From assembly GCF_001420005.1 (NCBI RefSeq), contig NZ_LJAK01000001.1:248001-312000 (forward strand): DNA of 64,000 nt, written 5' to 3'. The notes below the pieces were generated by a model. It was given only the letters and a program-made list of their open reading frames with translations. It did no database searches and was not told where the DNA came from. Every line of letters begins with the position of its first letter. Positions within the stretch are counted from its first letter, which is position 1. Shown here piece after piece: positions 19,150-29,338 of this stretch. The DNA is from Loktanella sp. 3ANDIMAR09 (lineage in GTDB: Bacteria; Pseudomonadota; Alphaproteobacteria; Rhodobacterales; Rhodobacteraceae). The position numbers were made by a program, and so were the translations under genes.

Positions 19150-21399
19150 TCAGGCAATCTTTCCGGCGGCGATCACCGCCATGTTCAAAATGTCATTGAC
19201 CGAGGATACGGTGGAACAGATCTGAACGGGTTTTCCAACCCCCGACAGGATCGGGCCGATGACTGTCGCGCCACCCATTTCTTGCATCAGCTTGACGCTG
19301 ATCGAGGCGGAATGCCGCGCGGGCACCACCAGCACATTGGCAGGACCCGTCAGGCGACTGAACGGATAGGCCGCTGCCGCAAGCGGGTTCAGCGCCACAT
19401 CCACCGTCATTTCGCCTTCGTATTCGAAATCGACACCGCGACGGTCCAGCACCTCGGGGGCGCGGTGCATCTTGTCCGCGCGTTCCGATTTCGGGTAGCC
19501 AAAGGTCGAAAAGCTGCAGAACGCGACACGCGGTTCCAGACCAAAGCCGCGCGCGACCTGCGCGGCACGGGTCGCGATATCGGCCAGATCTTCTTCGTTC
19601 GGCCATTCCTGCACCAGCGTATCGGCAATCAGTACAATGCGGCCCCGGTTCAGCAGGGCCGTCACGCCGACAGCACCATCCTGCGGTTTCGCGTCAAAGA
19701 CATGGCCGATCAGTTCCAGCACCTGCGCGGATTTGCGCGTGGCCCCAGTCACCATCCCGTCGGCATGACCATGCGCCAGCATCAGCGCGGCAAAGACATG
19801 CCGGTCACGCGCGGCCAGCCGGTGCACGTCCTGACGGTCATGGCCCTGACGTTGCAGGCGGGCGTAGAGAAACGATTTGTAGGTTTCCAGATGTTCCGTG
19901 TTGGCCGCATTGACGATCGTCAGCTCGCCAATCGCGTCATCCAGTTTTTCGGCGCGCAACAGCGCTTCGACATCGCGGGTCCGCCCCACCACCAGCGCAC
20001 GGCCTAGGCCCTGCCGCTGATAGGCGATGGCCGCACGGATGACGCGCGGGTCGTCGCCTTCGGCAAAGACCAGCGTCGATCGGGCACTGCGTGCGCGCGC
20101 ATAGAGCCCGCGCAGAATGTTCGCCGTGGGGTCCATCCGTGCCGTCAGCGTCGCGACGTAGCTGTCCATGTCGATGATCGGACGGCGTGCAACACCGGTA
20201 TCCATGCCGGCCTTCGCAACCGCCGGGGGGATGCGACTGATCAGCCGCGGATCGAATGGCGTGGGGATGATATAATCGCGACCAAAGGTCAGTTTGCGCC
20301 CATAGGCGGCTGTCACCTCGTCGGACACGTCTTCTCGGGCCATTTGCGCAAGCGCATGGGCGCAGGCGATTTTCATCTCGTCATTGATCGCACGGGCGTG
20401 AATATCCAGCGCGCCGCGGAACAGATAAGGAAAACACAGCACGTTGTTGATCTGGTTGGGATAATCACTGCGGCCCGTTGCCACGATCGCATCATCACGG
20501 ACGGCGTGCGCCTCTTCTGGGGTGATTTCGGGATCGGGGTTCGCCATGGCAAAGATCACCGGGTTTGGTGCCATGCTTTCGACCATGTCCTGCGTCACGG
20601 CACCCTTGGCCGATACCCCCAGAAAGACATCGGCACCCTTCATGGCTTCTGTCAGTGTCCGTGCATCCGTGGTCGCGGCATGGGCCGATTTCCACTGGTT
20701 CATCCCCTCGGTCCGGCCCTGATAGATCACACCTTTGGTGTCGCACATGATGCAGTTGTTGTGCTGCGCGCCCATCGCCTTGAGCAATTCAAGGCAGGCA
20801 ATCCCCGCCGCCCCCGCACCGTTCAGCACGATGCGCACATCCTCGATCTTTTTGCCGGACAAATGCAGCGCGTTCAGCAGACCGGCGGCACAAATCACCG
20901 CCGTGCCGTGCTGATCGTCGTGGAAAACAGGGATATCCATTTCCTCTTTCAGCCGCTGCTCGATGATGAAACATTCCGGCGCCTTGATATCCTCGAGGTT
21001 GATCCCCCCGAAACTGGGCCCCATCAGCCGGACCGCGTTGCAGAACGCATCCGCGTCCTCTGTATCCAGTTCCAGATCGATGGAATTGACGTCGGCGAAC
21101 CGTTTGAACAGGACGGATTTCCCCTCCATCACCGGTTTCGACGCCAGCGCGCCCAGGTTTCCCAGCCCAAGCACAGCCGTGCCGTTGGAAATGACGGCGA
21201 CCAGATTGCCCTTGTTGGTGTAATCATAGGCCAACGCCGGATTGGCGTGGATTTCCTCGCAGGGGATGGCCACACCCGGAGAATAGGCCAGCGACAAATC
21301 CCGCTGCGTGGTCATCGGGACCGTTGCATTGATTTCCCATTTGCCCGGTGTGGGTTGCAGGTGAAACGCCAGCGCGTCTTCTCTTGTTACTTTGGCCAT
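19150..21399 (-). CDS. maeB: NADP-dependent malic enzyme with phosphotransacetylase-like domain
   Basis: A 749-residue two-domain protein. The N-terminal ~430 residues form the malic enzyme (decarboxylating malate to pyruvate with NADP): SPGVAIPCEEI, YTNKGNLVAVISNGTAVLGLGN, FHDDQHGTAVICAAGLLNAL and ANPDPEI. The C-terminal ~310 residues resemble phosphate acetyltransferase (STLVFAEGDDPRVIRAA, MVTGATRKSA, LVVPARHSASIS), a regulatory rather than catalytic module in MaeB proteins. It supplies NADPH and connects the TCA cycle with gluconeogenesis. Its promoter lies in the gap shared with the divergent mutS. Confidence 0.95.
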   Translation of the reverse strand: MAKVTREDALAFHLQPTPGKWEINATVPMTTQRDLSLAYSPGVAIPCEEIHANPALAYDYTNKGNLVAVISNGTAVLGLGNLGALASKPVMEGKSVLFKRFADVNSIDLELDTEDADAFCNAVRLMGPSFGGINLEDIKAPECFIIEQRLKEEMDIPVFHDDQHGTAVICAAGLLNALHLSGKKIEDVRIVLNGAGAAGIACLELLKAMGAQHNNCIMCDTKGVIYQGRTEGMNQWKSAHAATTDARTLTEAMKGADVFLGVSAKGAVTQDMVESMAPNPVIFAMANPDPEITPEEAHAVRDDAIVATGRSDYPNQINNVLCFPYLFRGALDIHARAINDEMKIACAHALAQMAREDVSDEVTAAYGRKLTFGRDYIIPTPFDPRLISRIPPAVAKAGMDTGVARRPIIDMDSYVATLTARMDPTANILRGLYARARSARSTLVFAEGDDPRVIRAAIAYQRQGLGRALVVGRTRDVEALLRAEKLDDAIGELTIVNAANTEHLETYKSFLYARLQRQGHDRQDVHRLAARDRHVFAALMLAHGHADGMVTGATRKSAQVLELIGHVFDAKPQDGAVGVTALLNRGRIVLIADTLVQEWPNEEDLADIATRAAQVARGFGLEPRVAFCSFSTFGYPKSERADKMHRAPEVLDRRGVDFEYEGEMTVDVALNPLAAAAYPFSRLTGPANVLVVPARHSASISVKLMQEMGGATVIGPILSGVGKPVQICSTVSSVNDILNMAVIAAGKIA

Positions 21400-21515
21400 G
21401 AATATCCCCTCCGGTCAGGCGGCCACGTTAGACAGGCCCGCGAATTGGCTCAACCGCTGCTTTCATGGTCCGGCGCGCAATGTTAGGGTTTAACGCTACC
21501 AGCGCCGAGGGTTCG

Positions 21516-24158
21516 ATGTCCGACACAGTTACGCCGATGATGGCGCAATACCTGGAACTGAAACATCAGTATCAGGACGCGATCCTGTTCTACCGGATGG
21601 GCGATTTCTACGAGATGTTCTTTGACGACGCGGTGCAGGCCGCCGCGGCACTGGACATTGCCCTGACGAAACGCGGCAAACACGACGGGGCCGATATCCC
21701 GATGTGCGGCGTGCCTGTGCATTCCGCCGAAAGCTATCTGCTGACTCTGATCCGCAAGGGGTTCCGCGTGGCCGTCTGCGAACAGATGGAAAGCCCGGCA
21801 GAAGCAAAAAAGCGCGGATCGAAATCCGTGGTGAAACGCGACGTGGTCCGATTGGTCACCCCCGGCACGCTGACCGAGGACAGCCTGCTGGACGCCCGGC
21901 GGCACAACTATCTGGCGGCGATTGCGCAGGTGCGCGACGACACCGCGATGGCATGGGTCGATATCTCGACCGGTGTGCTGCGGGTGATGACCTGCCCGGT
22001 GGTGGCGCTCGCCCCCGAACTGGCGCGGCTCGCCGCCAAGGAAGTGCTGATCGCGGACGGGACAGAAGACAGTTTTCGATCCCTGATCGAGGACGCGGGC
22101 GCCAGCCTGACAACGCTGGGCCGCGCGGCATTTGACAGCACAAGCGGTGACAAACGCCTGTGCGACCTGTTCCGGGTCGGGTCACTGGATGCGTTCGGTG
22201 CATTCACACGGGCCGAGGTGGCAGCCCTCGCAGGGGTGACGGAATACCTCGACATCACGCAAAAGGGACAGCTTCCGCTGCTACGCCCGCCGGTGCAGGA
22301 AAACCGCGCCGCCAGCATGCAGATCGACGCTGCAACACGCCGGTCCCTGGAACTGACCCACGCGCTGTCAGGCGGTCGTACCGGATCGCTGCTGGATGCC
22401 ATCGACCAGACCGTAACAGCGGCAGGCGCGCGTCTGCTGGAACGGCGCCTGTCTGCGCCATCCCGACGATTGGACGTGATCACAGCACGTCAGGACGCGG
22501 TCGCGGCTCTGGTGGACGACCCTGCCCTGACCGAGGATATCCGCGATCATCTGCGCGGGACCCATGATCTTGACCGCGCATTGTCACGCCTCGCACTTGA
22601 TCGTGGCGGCCCCCGCGACATGGCTGCGATCCGCAACACGATCGAAAGCGCCCGGCGGCTTGAACAGACACTGAACAGGGCAGATCTGCCAAATCTGCTG
22701 GCCGAAGCCCAATCAGGTCTGACCGGGCATGATGCAATTCATGCCCTGCTGGATGCAGCCCTTGTGGCGGACCCGCCGCTTTTGGCGCGTGACGGCGGTT
22801 TTATCGCCCCCGGCTATGACGCCAATCTGGACGAAGCGCGCAAACTGCGTGACGAAGGCCGCAGTGTCATTGCGGCAATGCAGGCGGAATTCATCGCAAC
22901 AACGGGCATCAACGCACTGAAGATAAAGCATAACAATGTGCTTGGGTACTTTATCGAGGTGACCGCCACCCATGCCGACCGCATGATGGCACCCCCCTTG
23001 TCGGACACGTTCATCCACCGTCAGACCACCGCTAATCAGGTCCGTTTCACAACCGTCGCGCTAAACGAAATCGAGAGCCGCATTCTCAACGCCGGATCAG
23101 AGGCGCTGGAAATCGAAAAAAGGCTCTATGCAAGCCTTTCAGAGTCTATTCTTGCCGAACAGGCGCATCTGGGGCAATTGTCTCGCGCGCTGGCAGAATG
23201 TGATCTTGCGGCAGGTCTTGCCCATCTTGCACGACGCGAGGCGTGGGTCAGACCGGACATCGACGACAGCCGCGCCTTCACGATCGAGGGCGGTCGTCAC
23301 CCTGTGGTCGAGGCCGCACTGATGCGCGCGGGCCAGCCCTTCGTGGCCAATGGCTGCAATCTGACAGATACGCCGATCTGGCTGCTGACCGGACCAAACA
23401 TGGCCGGCAAATCGACATTCCTGCGCCAGAACGCGCTGATCGCCGTATTGGCGCAGATGGGGGCATTCGTGCCAGCAGCCAGCGCGCAGATCGGCATCGT
23501 GAGCCAGATCTTCAGCCGGGTCGGTGCATCCGACGATCTGGCCCGTGGTCGGTCGACCTTCATGGTGGAAATGGTGGAAACCGCCGCGATCCTGAATCAG
23601 GCTGACGATCGGGCACTGGTCATCCTGGACGAAATCGGCCGCGGCACGGCGACATATGACGGTCTGTCCATCGCATGGGCCACGCTGGAACACCTGCATG
23701 ACGTCAACCGCTGCCGTGCCCTGTTCGCCACCCACTACCACGAGATGAGCAGCCTGTCCGCCAAACTAGCAGGGGTCGATAATGCGACCGTCAGCGTCAA
23801 GGAATGGGACGGCGACGTGATCTTTCTGCACGAGGTGAAAAAAGGCACGGCCGACCGCAGTTACGGCGTTCAGGTCGCACGGCTGGCCGGCTTGCCCCCC
23901 GCCGTCGTCGCCCGCGCCAAGGTCGTGCTCGAGGCACTGGAAAAAGGCGAACGCGAAGGTGGTGGCGCGCGCAAGGCCGTCATCGACGACCTGCCGTTGT
24001 TCGCCGCCGCCCCACCTGCCCCCGCCCCTGCACCACCACAGGCCACATCGCAGGTCGAGGACCGTTTGCGCGCGATTCTACCTGATGAGCTGACGGCACG
24101 CGATGCGCTGGCGCTGATCTATGACCTCAAGACGATGCTGACGCCCGACGCGGACTGA
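21516..24158 (+). CDS. mutS: DNA mismatch repair protein MutS
   Basis: An 880-residue MutS that binds mispaired bases and starts repair with MutL. The mismatch-binding F-x-E motif is seen near the N-terminus in GDFYEMFFDDA. The ATPase has TGPNMAGKSTFLRQNA at about residue 624, a Walker B VILDEIGRGTATYDG, and ALFATHYHEM. Start ATG 21516 (MSDTVTPMMAQYLELK) was chosen because cgaggg precedes it; longer frames begin in the divergent maeB promoter. The C-terminus ends in a helical region for dimerisation. It is followed by tandem hairpins. Confidence 0.97.
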   Translation: MSDTVTPMMAQYLELKHQYQDAILFYRMGDFYEMFFDDAVQAAAALDIALTKRGKHDGADIPMCGVPVHSAESYLLTLIRKGFRVAVCEQMESPAEAKKRGSKSVVKRDVVRLVTPGTLTEDSLLDARRHNYLAAIAQVRDDTAMAWVDISTGVLRVMTCPVVALAPELARLAAKEVLIADGTEDSFRSLIEDAGASLTTLGRAAFDSTSGDKRLCDLFRVGSLDAFGAFTRAEVAALAGVTEYLDITQKGQLPLLRPPVQENRAASMQIDAATRRSLELTHALSGGRTGSLLDAIDQTVTAAGARLLERRLSAPSRRLDVITARQDAVAALVDDPALTEDIRDHLRGTHDLDRALSRLALDRGGPRDMAAIRNTIESARRLEQTLNRADLPNLLAEAQSGLTGHDAIHALLDAALVADPPLLARDGGFIAPGYDANLDEARKLRDEGRSVIAAMQAEFIATTGINALKIKHNNVLGYFIEVTATHADRMMAPPLSDTFIHRQTTANQVRFTTVALNEIESRILNAGSEALEIEKRLYASLSESILAEQAHLGQLSRALAECDLAAGLAHLARREAWVRPDIDDSRAFTIEGGRHPVVEAALMRAGQPFVANGCNLTDTPIWLLTGPNMAGKSTFLRQNALIAVLAQMGAFVPAASAQIGIVSQIFSRVGASDDLARGRSTFMVEMVETAAILNQADDRALVILDEIGRGTATYDGLSIAWATLEHLHDVNRCRALFATHYHEMSSLSAKLAGVDNATVSVKEWDGDVIFLHEVKKGTADRSYGVQVARLAGLPPAVVARAKVVLEALEKGEREGGGARKAVIDDLPLFAAAPPAPAPAPPQATSQVEDRLRAILPDELTARDALALIYDLKTMLTPDAD

Positions 24159-24171
24159 CCTGCGCCTGCAT

Positions 24172-24241
24172 CATCTTGCCAGAAATACTCGGGGGTCCGG
24201 GGGCAACGCCCCCGGTCGGTCGGCCCGGCCGTCAGGCCGGG
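24172..24241. repeat. REP-like intergenic element with tandem hairpins (bidirectional terminator)
   Basis: Between the convergent mutS and grpE genes lies tcttgccagaaatactc followed by G/C-rich palindromes. The first hairpin is CCGGGGGC-AAC-GCCCCCGG (24197-24215), the second CCCGGCC-GTCA-GGCCGGG (24224-24241). The segment 'gccagaaatactc...gggggtccggggg' is of the type that I recall recurring in many Rhodobacterales intergenic regions downstream of genes, so this is probably one copy of a dispersed REP-like family and also the transcription barrier for both genes. Only one copy is seen in this window. Confidence 0.55.
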
Positions 24242-24253
24242 TCGAAACAGGCG

Positions 24254-24805
24254 TCAGCCTGCCGTGTTCGACGAAACACCGACCTGTGCGGGGCGCAGCA
24301 GTCGGTCGTGCAACATGAAACCTTCGGTGGACACATCGATGATGTCACCAGCCTTTGTGCCGGGCAAAGGTGCCTCGAACATCGCCTGATGCACATTCGG
24401 GTCGAATTTGTCGCCGACCTCTGGCGTGATCGGGTCGATACCGTGTTTCTTGAACACGGAAATCAGCTCGCGCATGGTCAGTTCGACACCTTCCAGCAGG
24501 GCCGCATTCACGGCCTTGTCGGTGTCGGCGGTGGATTTCAGCGCACGGCGCAGGTTGTCGTAAACCGGCAGCAGGTCGCGGGCCAGTTTCGACCCACCAT
24601 AATTTTCGGCCTCACGACGATCACGATCGGCGCGTTTGCGGGTGTTTTCGGCATCTGCCAGCGCGCGCATCCACTTGTCGCGGAATTCGTCGCGCTCTGC
24701 CTCGATGTCAGCGATCCGGGCAAGCGTTTCATCACCTTGCGCGTCCAGCTCATCGCCCTCTGCTGCAAGCTCATCCAGGCTCATCGGTTCGTCTTGGTCG
24801 GCCAT
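24254..24805 (-). CDS. grpE: Nucleotide exchange factor GrpE
   Basis: A 183-residue GrpE, which releases ADP from DnaK. The acidic, coiled-coil N-terminal half (LDELAAEGDELDAQGDE and RDKWMRALADAENTRKR, where A-D-x-E-N is the family block) is followed by DLLPVYDNLRRAL and GVELTMRELISVFKKHGI; the C-terminal beta domain includes FDPNVHQAMFE. Length is normal. It lies 10 bases after hrcA in a leftward heat-shock pair, the usual alphaproteobacterial order. It ends 11 bases from the REP-like hairpins. Confidence 0.95.
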   Translation of the reverse strand: MADQDEPMSLDELAAEGDELDAQGDETLARIADIEAERDEFRDKWMRALADAENTRKRADRDRREAENYGGSKLARDLLPVYDNLRRALKSTADTDKAVNAALLEGVELTMRELISVFKKHGIDPITPEVGDKFDPNVHQAMFEAPLPGTKAGDIIDVSTEGFMLHDRLLRPAQVGVSSNTAG

Positions 24806-24815
24806 ATTTTTTCCT

Positions 24816-25874
24816 TCAGGAGCGGTCGGCGATCATCTGTCCGACACGCTGTGCGGTGTAGTTCACAATGGGCACGATGCGCCCGTAATTCAGTCGCGTT
24901 GGACCAATGACGCCGACAGCGCCAATGATCTTACGGTCGGCGTTCATATACGGTGAAACGACCAAAGAGGAACCCGAAAGCGAAAAAAGTTTGTTCTCGG
25001 AACCGATAAAGATCCGGACGCCGTCACCTTGGTCCGCCAGCTCGAGGAACTGGGCGATATCACGTTTGCGTTCGAGGTCGTCGAACAGGCTGCGGATGCG
25101 GTCAATGTCGCCCGTATCCTCGCCCAACAGGTTGCCGCGGCCCCGTACGATCAACCGTTCATTCGATTCGCCTTCGTTTTCCCACAGCACGGCACCGGAC
25201 TGCACCAGCTCTGCGGCCAGCCTGTCGATTTCCTGCCGGCGGGCCTTGATCTCGCGTTCAATCACGGCACCCAATGTCGACAGCGTCTGGCCCTCGGCGA
25301 TGGCATTCAGAAAATTGGCAGCCTCGCGCATGGACGACGGGGTCTGTCCCGGAGGCGGCGTGAACAGGCGGTTTTCGACGTGACCATCGGCGAACACCAG
25401 AACAACCAGCGCACGGGTCGCAGACAGCGACACGAATTCGATGTGCTTGATCGGGGCCTCGTGTTTCGGGGTCAGCACCAGACTTGCGACCTGTGTCACA
25501 CCGGACAGGGCCGATCCGACGCGATCGAGGACCGATCCGACATCGGTATCACGGTCCGTCAGCGTCTGATCGATCAGATCGCGATCAGACCCGTTGAGTT
25601 CGTTCACCTCGAGCAGGCCATCCACGAACATGCGCAGGCCGACCTGCGTGGGCACCCGACCTGCACTGACATGCGGGCTGCCCAGCAGGCCAAGGTATTC
25701 CAGATCATTCATCACGTTGCGGATCGTGGCCGCGCTGACCTGTTCTGTCATGGTCCGCGTCAGGGTCCGTGAACCGACAGGGGCCCCCGTTTCGAGGTAG
25801 CCCTCGACGATGCGCCGGAACACCTCGCGCGAGCGGGCGTTCAAGTCGTCGAATTGCGGTGGTGACTGGGTCAT
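24816..25874 (-). CDS. hrcA: Heat-inducible transcription repressor HrcA
   Basis: A 352-residue HrcA, which represses chaperone operons by binding CIRCE elements. The N-terminal winged helix-turn-helix ([27 protein letters not shown], then [14 protein letters not shown]) and the typical [17 protein letters not shown] segment are clear. The GAF-like middle domain has [11 protein letters not shown]; the C-terminus ends with [19 protein letters not shown]. It diverges from rph with 117 bases between starts. No CIRCE sequence (TTAGCACTC-N9-GAGTGCTAA) was found in that gap. Confidence 0.95.
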   Translation of the reverse strand: MTQSPPQFDDLNARSREVFRRIVEGYLETGAPVGSRTLTRTMTEQVSAATIRNVMNDLEYLGLLGSPHVSAGRVPTQVGLRMFVDGLLEVNELNGSDRDLIDQTLTDRDTDVGSVLDRVGSALSGVTQVASLVLTPKHEAPIKHIEFVSLSATRALVVLVFADGHVENRLFTPPPGQTPSSMREAANFLNAIAEGQTLSTLGAVIEREIKARRQEIDRLAAELVQSGAVLWENEGESNERLIVRGRGNLLGEDTGDIDRIRSLFDDLERKRDIAQFLELADQGDGVRIFIGSENKLFSLSGSSLVVSPYMNADRKIIGAVGVIGPTRLNYGRIVPIVNYTAQRVGQMIADRS

Positions 25875-25991
25875 TTTTTTCCGGTCTCAGGCGATGGGGA
25901 CTTTGGTCAAACAGACGGGTCGCGTCAACGGGACTTGGATTTATCACATGGGGCGCGTATGCCGCTTGCGCAACCAAAAGGAGCTGACACC

Positions 25992-26699
25992 ATGCGCCCA
26001 TCCGGCCGCGAGACCCACCAAATGCGTGACGTATCCATCGAAACAGGTGTGACCCGCCACGCCGAAGGCAGCTGCATGATCCGCATGGGTGACACGCATG
26101 TTCTGTGTACTGCCACCGTTGATGAACGTGTACCATCATTTCTGAAGAATTCCGGTCTGGGTTGGGTGACAGCCGAATATGGCATGCTGCCACGGGCAAC
26201 ACATACCCGGATGCGCCGCGAGGCCAAGAATGGTCAATCCGGTAGAACACAAGAAATTCAAAGGCTTATCGGACGCAGCTTGCGTGCGGGTGTGGACCGG
26301 GTCGCATTGGGCGAACGCCAGATCCAGATTGACTGCGATGTGATCCAGGCCGATGGCGGAACCCGTTGCGCGTCGATCACGGGCGGCTGGGTGGCGCTGA
26401 AGCTGGCTGTGAACAATCTGATGAAGGCAGGACTGATCACCGCCGATCCGCTGGTCGATCCGGTTGCCGCGATTTCCTGTGGGATCTACGCGGGGCAAGA
26501 GGTTCTGGATCTGGATTATCCTGAGGATTCCGAGGCCGGCGTTGACGGAAACTTTATCATGACCGCAGGCAAATTGGTCGAGGTGCAGATGTCGGCAGAG
26601 GGTGCGACTTTCACGCGCGGGCAGATGGACAAGCTGCTGGACCTGGCCGAGGCCGGGATCACGGACCTGCACCGCATCCAGATGGAGGCTGTCGCTTGA
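25992..26699 (+). CDS. rph: Ribonuclease PH
   Basis: A 235-residue phosphorolytic 3'-5' exoribonuclease that trims tRNA 3' ends. [33 protein letters not shown] is the family N-terminus; [38 protein letters not shown] and [19 protein letters not shown] follow in order. ATG 25992 is preceded by aaggag; longer in-frame starts lie in the divergent promoter. First gene of rph-rdgB-hemW, where each overlaps the next. Confidence 0.96.
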   Translation: MRPSGRETHQMRDVSIETGVTRHAEGSCMIRMGDTHVLCTATVDERVPSFLKNSGLGWVTAEYGMLPRATHTRMRREAKNGQSGRTQEIQRLIGRSLRAGVDRVALGERQIQIDCDVIQADGGTRCASITGGWVALKLAVNNLMKAGLITADPLVDPVAAISCGIYAGQEVLDLDYPEDSEAGVDGNFIMTAGKLVEVQMSAEGATFTRGQMDKLLDLAEAGITDLHRIQMEAVA

Positions 26700-27304
26700 G
26701 GCGGTTTGACGCACAACAACTGGTGATCGCCACGCACAACACGGGCAAGCGGGACGAAATCGCCGACCTGCTGGCCCCCTATGGCGTATCCTTGACCAGC
26801 AATGCCGATCACGGGCTGCCGGAACCGGAGGAGACCGAGGATAATTTCATCGGCAACGCCCGGATCAAGGCCCATGCCGCAGCCAAGGCAACGGGCCTGC
26901 CAGCGCTGGCCGATGACAGCGGTATCCAGATTGATGCGCTGGGTGGTCAGCCTGGCGTCTATACGGCGGATTGGGCCGAAACCCCCCAAGGGCGGGATTT
27001 CCAGATGGCCATGCGCCGCGCCCATGATGCGCTGGAGGCGATCAATGCACCAGAGCCGCGAACCGCAAGGTTTTGCTGCACATTGGTCCTGGCGTGGCCC
27101 GACGGTCATGATGAAGTCTTTGAGGGTGTGATAGAGGGCCGGATTGTCTGGCCCGGACGCGGCGATCAGGGGCATGGCTATGACCCGATTTTCTTGCCCG
27201 ATGGATACGCGCAGACTTTCGGTGAAATGGACCGCTGGGAAAAGAACCGCATCAGCCACCGCGCCGGTGCGTTTCAAAAACTGATGGCCGGCTGTTTTGC
27301 CTGA
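26696..27304 (+). CDS. rdgB: XTP/dITP diphosphatase (Ham1/RdgB)
   Basis: A 202-residue nucleotide house-cleaning enzyme that hydrolyses ITP, dITP and XTP to monophosphates. Family blocks [48 protein letters not shown] and the C-terminal [13 protein letters not shown] are present. It starts with TTG within the rph stop (TTGA, 4-base overlap); the family motif begins 10 residues in, so no shorter ATG is plausible. It overlaps hemW by 8 bases. Confidence 0.95.
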   Translation: MRRFDAQQLVIATHNTGKRDEIADLLAPYGVSLTSNADHGLPEPEETEDNFIGNARIKAHAAAKATGLPALADDSGIQIDALGGQPGVYTADWAETPQGRDFQMAMRRAHDALEAINAPEPRTARFCCTLVLAWPDGHDEVFEGVIEGRIVWPGRGDQGHGYDPIFLPDGYAQTFGEMDRWEKNRISHRAGAFQKLMAGCFA

Positions 27305-28454
27305 AGACTGGCGTCACGGCGGTTTCGGGCTGTATCTGCACTGGCCGTTCTGCCAGGCAAAATGTCCCTATTGCGATTTCAACAGCCATGTCACCGCGAA
27401 CGTGGATCAGGATCGTTGGGGTCGGGCCTATGTCAGCGAAATTCGACGGCTTGGTGCACAAACCGAGGGCCGCGTATTGCAGTCCGTTTTCTTTGGGGGT
27501 GGCACACCGTCCCTGATGTCGGTGTCACTGGTCGATACGATCATGCGGGAAATCCGCGCGACCTGGCCCATTGCGAATGACATCGAAGTCACGCTGGAGG
27601 CAAACCCCACCTCGACCGAGGCAGACCGTTTCCGTGGTTACCGCGACGCCGGGGTCAACAGGGTGTCCCTCGGGGTTCAGGCGTTGAATGACCACGATCT
27701 GCGCAAGCTTGGGCGTATGCACAGCGCCGCAGAGGCCATGAAGGCCTTCGACATCGCCCGTGACACGTTCGACCGCGTCAGCTTTGATCTGATCTATGCC
27801 CGGCAGGACCAGACCCTGAACCAGTGGAAAGCGGAACTGACCACAGCGCTGGAGATGGCTGTCGATCATCTGTCTCTTTATCAACTGACAATCGAGGACG
27901 GCACTGTTTTCGGACAGCGCGATGCGCTGGGGCAGCTGAAGGGTCTACCGGACGACGATCTGGGCGCAGACATGTATTTCGCAACGCAAGAGATCTGTGC
28001 CGCGGCGGGTTTCATTGGATATGAAACGTCAAACCACGCCCGGCCGGGCGCAGAAAGCACGCACAACCGGATCTATTGGCAGTCAGGCGATTATGTCGGG
28101 ATCGGGCCGGGTGCGCAGGGCCGTCTGACCCGTGACGGTAACCGATGGGGCACGGCGACACCACTTGCCCCCGGAGCCTGGCTGAACCAGGTCGAGAGAG
28201 AGGGCCACGGCGAAAATCCTCGTGAACAAATCAGCCGCGCCGACGCGCTGACGGAATTGCTGTTGATGGGGCTTCGGTTGGCAGAGGGCCTGGATCGGGA
28301 TCGATTGGCCGCCGCTGGCTATCAAAACGGCAATGCACAAGAGAGCGAGCTGGCCGCGCTGGACCTCATTGCAAAAGACCCTGCACGGTTGCGGGTCACG
28401 CCCGCAGGACGCCCGGTATTGAACGGTGTCCTGCGCGCATTGTTGGCAGACTAA
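27297..28454 (+). CDS. hemW: Radical SAM heme chaperone HemW (formerly HemN-like)
   Basis: A 385-residue radical SAM protein. HWPFCQAKCPYCDFNSH contains the C-x3-C-x2-C that binds the 4Fe-4S cluster; FFGGGTPSLM, EANPTS, GVQALND and the C-terminal HemN-type domain follow. There is no N-terminal extension before the cluster motif, which separates HemW (heme delivery) from coproporphyrinogen dehydrogenase HemN. The start is a TTG overlapping the rdgB stop; no ATG occurs before the cluster motif. The stop overlaps the parB stop tail to tail by 4 bases. Confidence 0.9.
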   Translation: MPEDWRHGGFGLYLHWPFCQAKCPYCDFNSHVTANVDQDRWGRAYVSEIRRLGAQTEGRVLQSVFFGGGTPSLMSVSLVDTIMREIRATWPIANDIEVTLEANPTSTEADRFRGYRDAGVNRVSLGVQALNDHDLRKLGRMHSAAEAMKAFDIARDTFDRVSFDLIYARQDQTLNQWKAELTTALEMAVDHLSLYQLTIEDGTVFGQRDALGQLKGLPDDDLGADMYFATQEICAAAGFIGYETSNHARPGAESTHNRIYWQSGDYVGIGPGAQGRLTRDGNRWGTATPLAPGAWLNQVEREGHGENPREQISRADALTELLLMGLRLAEGLDRDRLAAAGYQNGNAQESELAALDLIAKDPARLRVTPAGRPVLNGVLRALLAD

Positions 28455-29338
28455 CTGCCCGCGAGCTGCCGCATGAGATCATCCAACTGGTTCAGATCGC
28501 GGTAGCGGATCGTCATCTTACCGCTTTCCTGCCCGGCATCCTGATCAATATTGACCTGCATGTTTATGGCTGCCGACAGTTCCCGTTCAAGTGCGACAGT
28601 ATCGGCGTCCTTGCGCGATTTCTGACGTGGCCGCGCGGCCTTTTCATCGGTGTCCGATTTCTTGCTCAGCCGTTCTGCATCCCGGACCGACAACCCCTTG
28701 GTGATGATTTGCCGCGCAAGTTCCGTCGCCTTGGGATGACCGACCAATGTCCGTGCATGGCCAGCCGTCAATTTGCCAGACCCGAGCCAGTCCAGAACAT
28801 CGTCGGGCAAAGACAGAAGCCGCATCTGATTTGCGATGTGGCTGCGGCTTTTGCCCAAGGCTGAGGCAAGCTGTTCCTGCGTGTGGCCGAACCGGTCCAT
28901 CAACTGCCGGTAACCTGCTGCCTCGTCGACTGGATTGAGATCGGCACGCTGGATGTTCTCGATAATCGCGATTTCGAGCACTTCGGTATCGTTGAAATCA
29001 CGGATCAGGACCGGAATTTCGTGACGGTTTGCCATCTGCGACGCGCGCCAGCGACGCTCACCGGCAACAATCTGGTATTGATCTGTCGTGCCCGGTTGAA
29101 TGCGCACGATCAGAGGCTGAATGACGCCTTTTTCCTTAATAGATTCAGAGAGTTCCGCGAGCGCGTTATCATCAAATGTGCGCCGGGGCTGATCAGGATT
29201 CGGGTGGACGCTTTCAATTGGGACATAGAGGTCCGGACGCGGGGCAGACTTTTCCGTATCGGACTGAGCCGGCTGAACATCCGCCATCAATGCAGACAGA
29301 CCGCGGCCCAAACCACGGGTTTTCGGGGGTTGGGACAT
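28451..29338 (-). CDS. parB: Chromosome partitioning protein ParB
   Basis: A 295-residue ParB/Spo0J. RGLGRGLSALM at the N-terminus, then IQPLIVRIQPG, YQIVAGERRWRASQMA (the G-E-R-R-x-R CTPase motif), IIENIQRADLNPVDEAAGYRQL, and the helix-turn-helix TQEQLASALGKSRSHIANQMRLLSLPD that reads parS. The C-terminal dimerisation domain is present. Its stretch of the operon lies 1.4 kb and 3.3 kb from two perfect parS sites in rsmG and mnmG. It starts on the parA stop (1-base overlap). Confidence 0.97.
   Translation of the reverse strand: MSQPPKTRGLGRGLSALMADVQPAQSDTEKSAPRPDLYVPIESVHPNPDQPRRTFDDNALAELSESIKEKGVIQPLIVRIQPGTTDQYQIVAGERRWRASQMANRHEIPVLIRDFNDTEVLEIAIIENIQRADLNPVDEAAGYRQLMDRFGHTQEQLASALGKSRSHIANQMRLLSLPDDVLDWLGSGKLTAGHARTLVGHPKATELARQIITKGLSVRDAERLSKKSDTDEKAARPRQKSRKDADTVALERELSAAINMQVNIDQDAGQESGKMTIRYRDLNQLDDLMRQLAGS

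Noticed and set aside
20344-21486. Open frame of 380 codons on the plus strand
   Set aside because: Antisense to maeB, whose domains are complete.
25875-25991. CIRCE operator or a strong promoter between hrcA and rph
   Set aside because: No TTAGCACTC-N9-GAGTGCTAA repeat; a TTGGAT (25935) and TATGCC (25958) pair with 17-base spacing is too weak a match to list.
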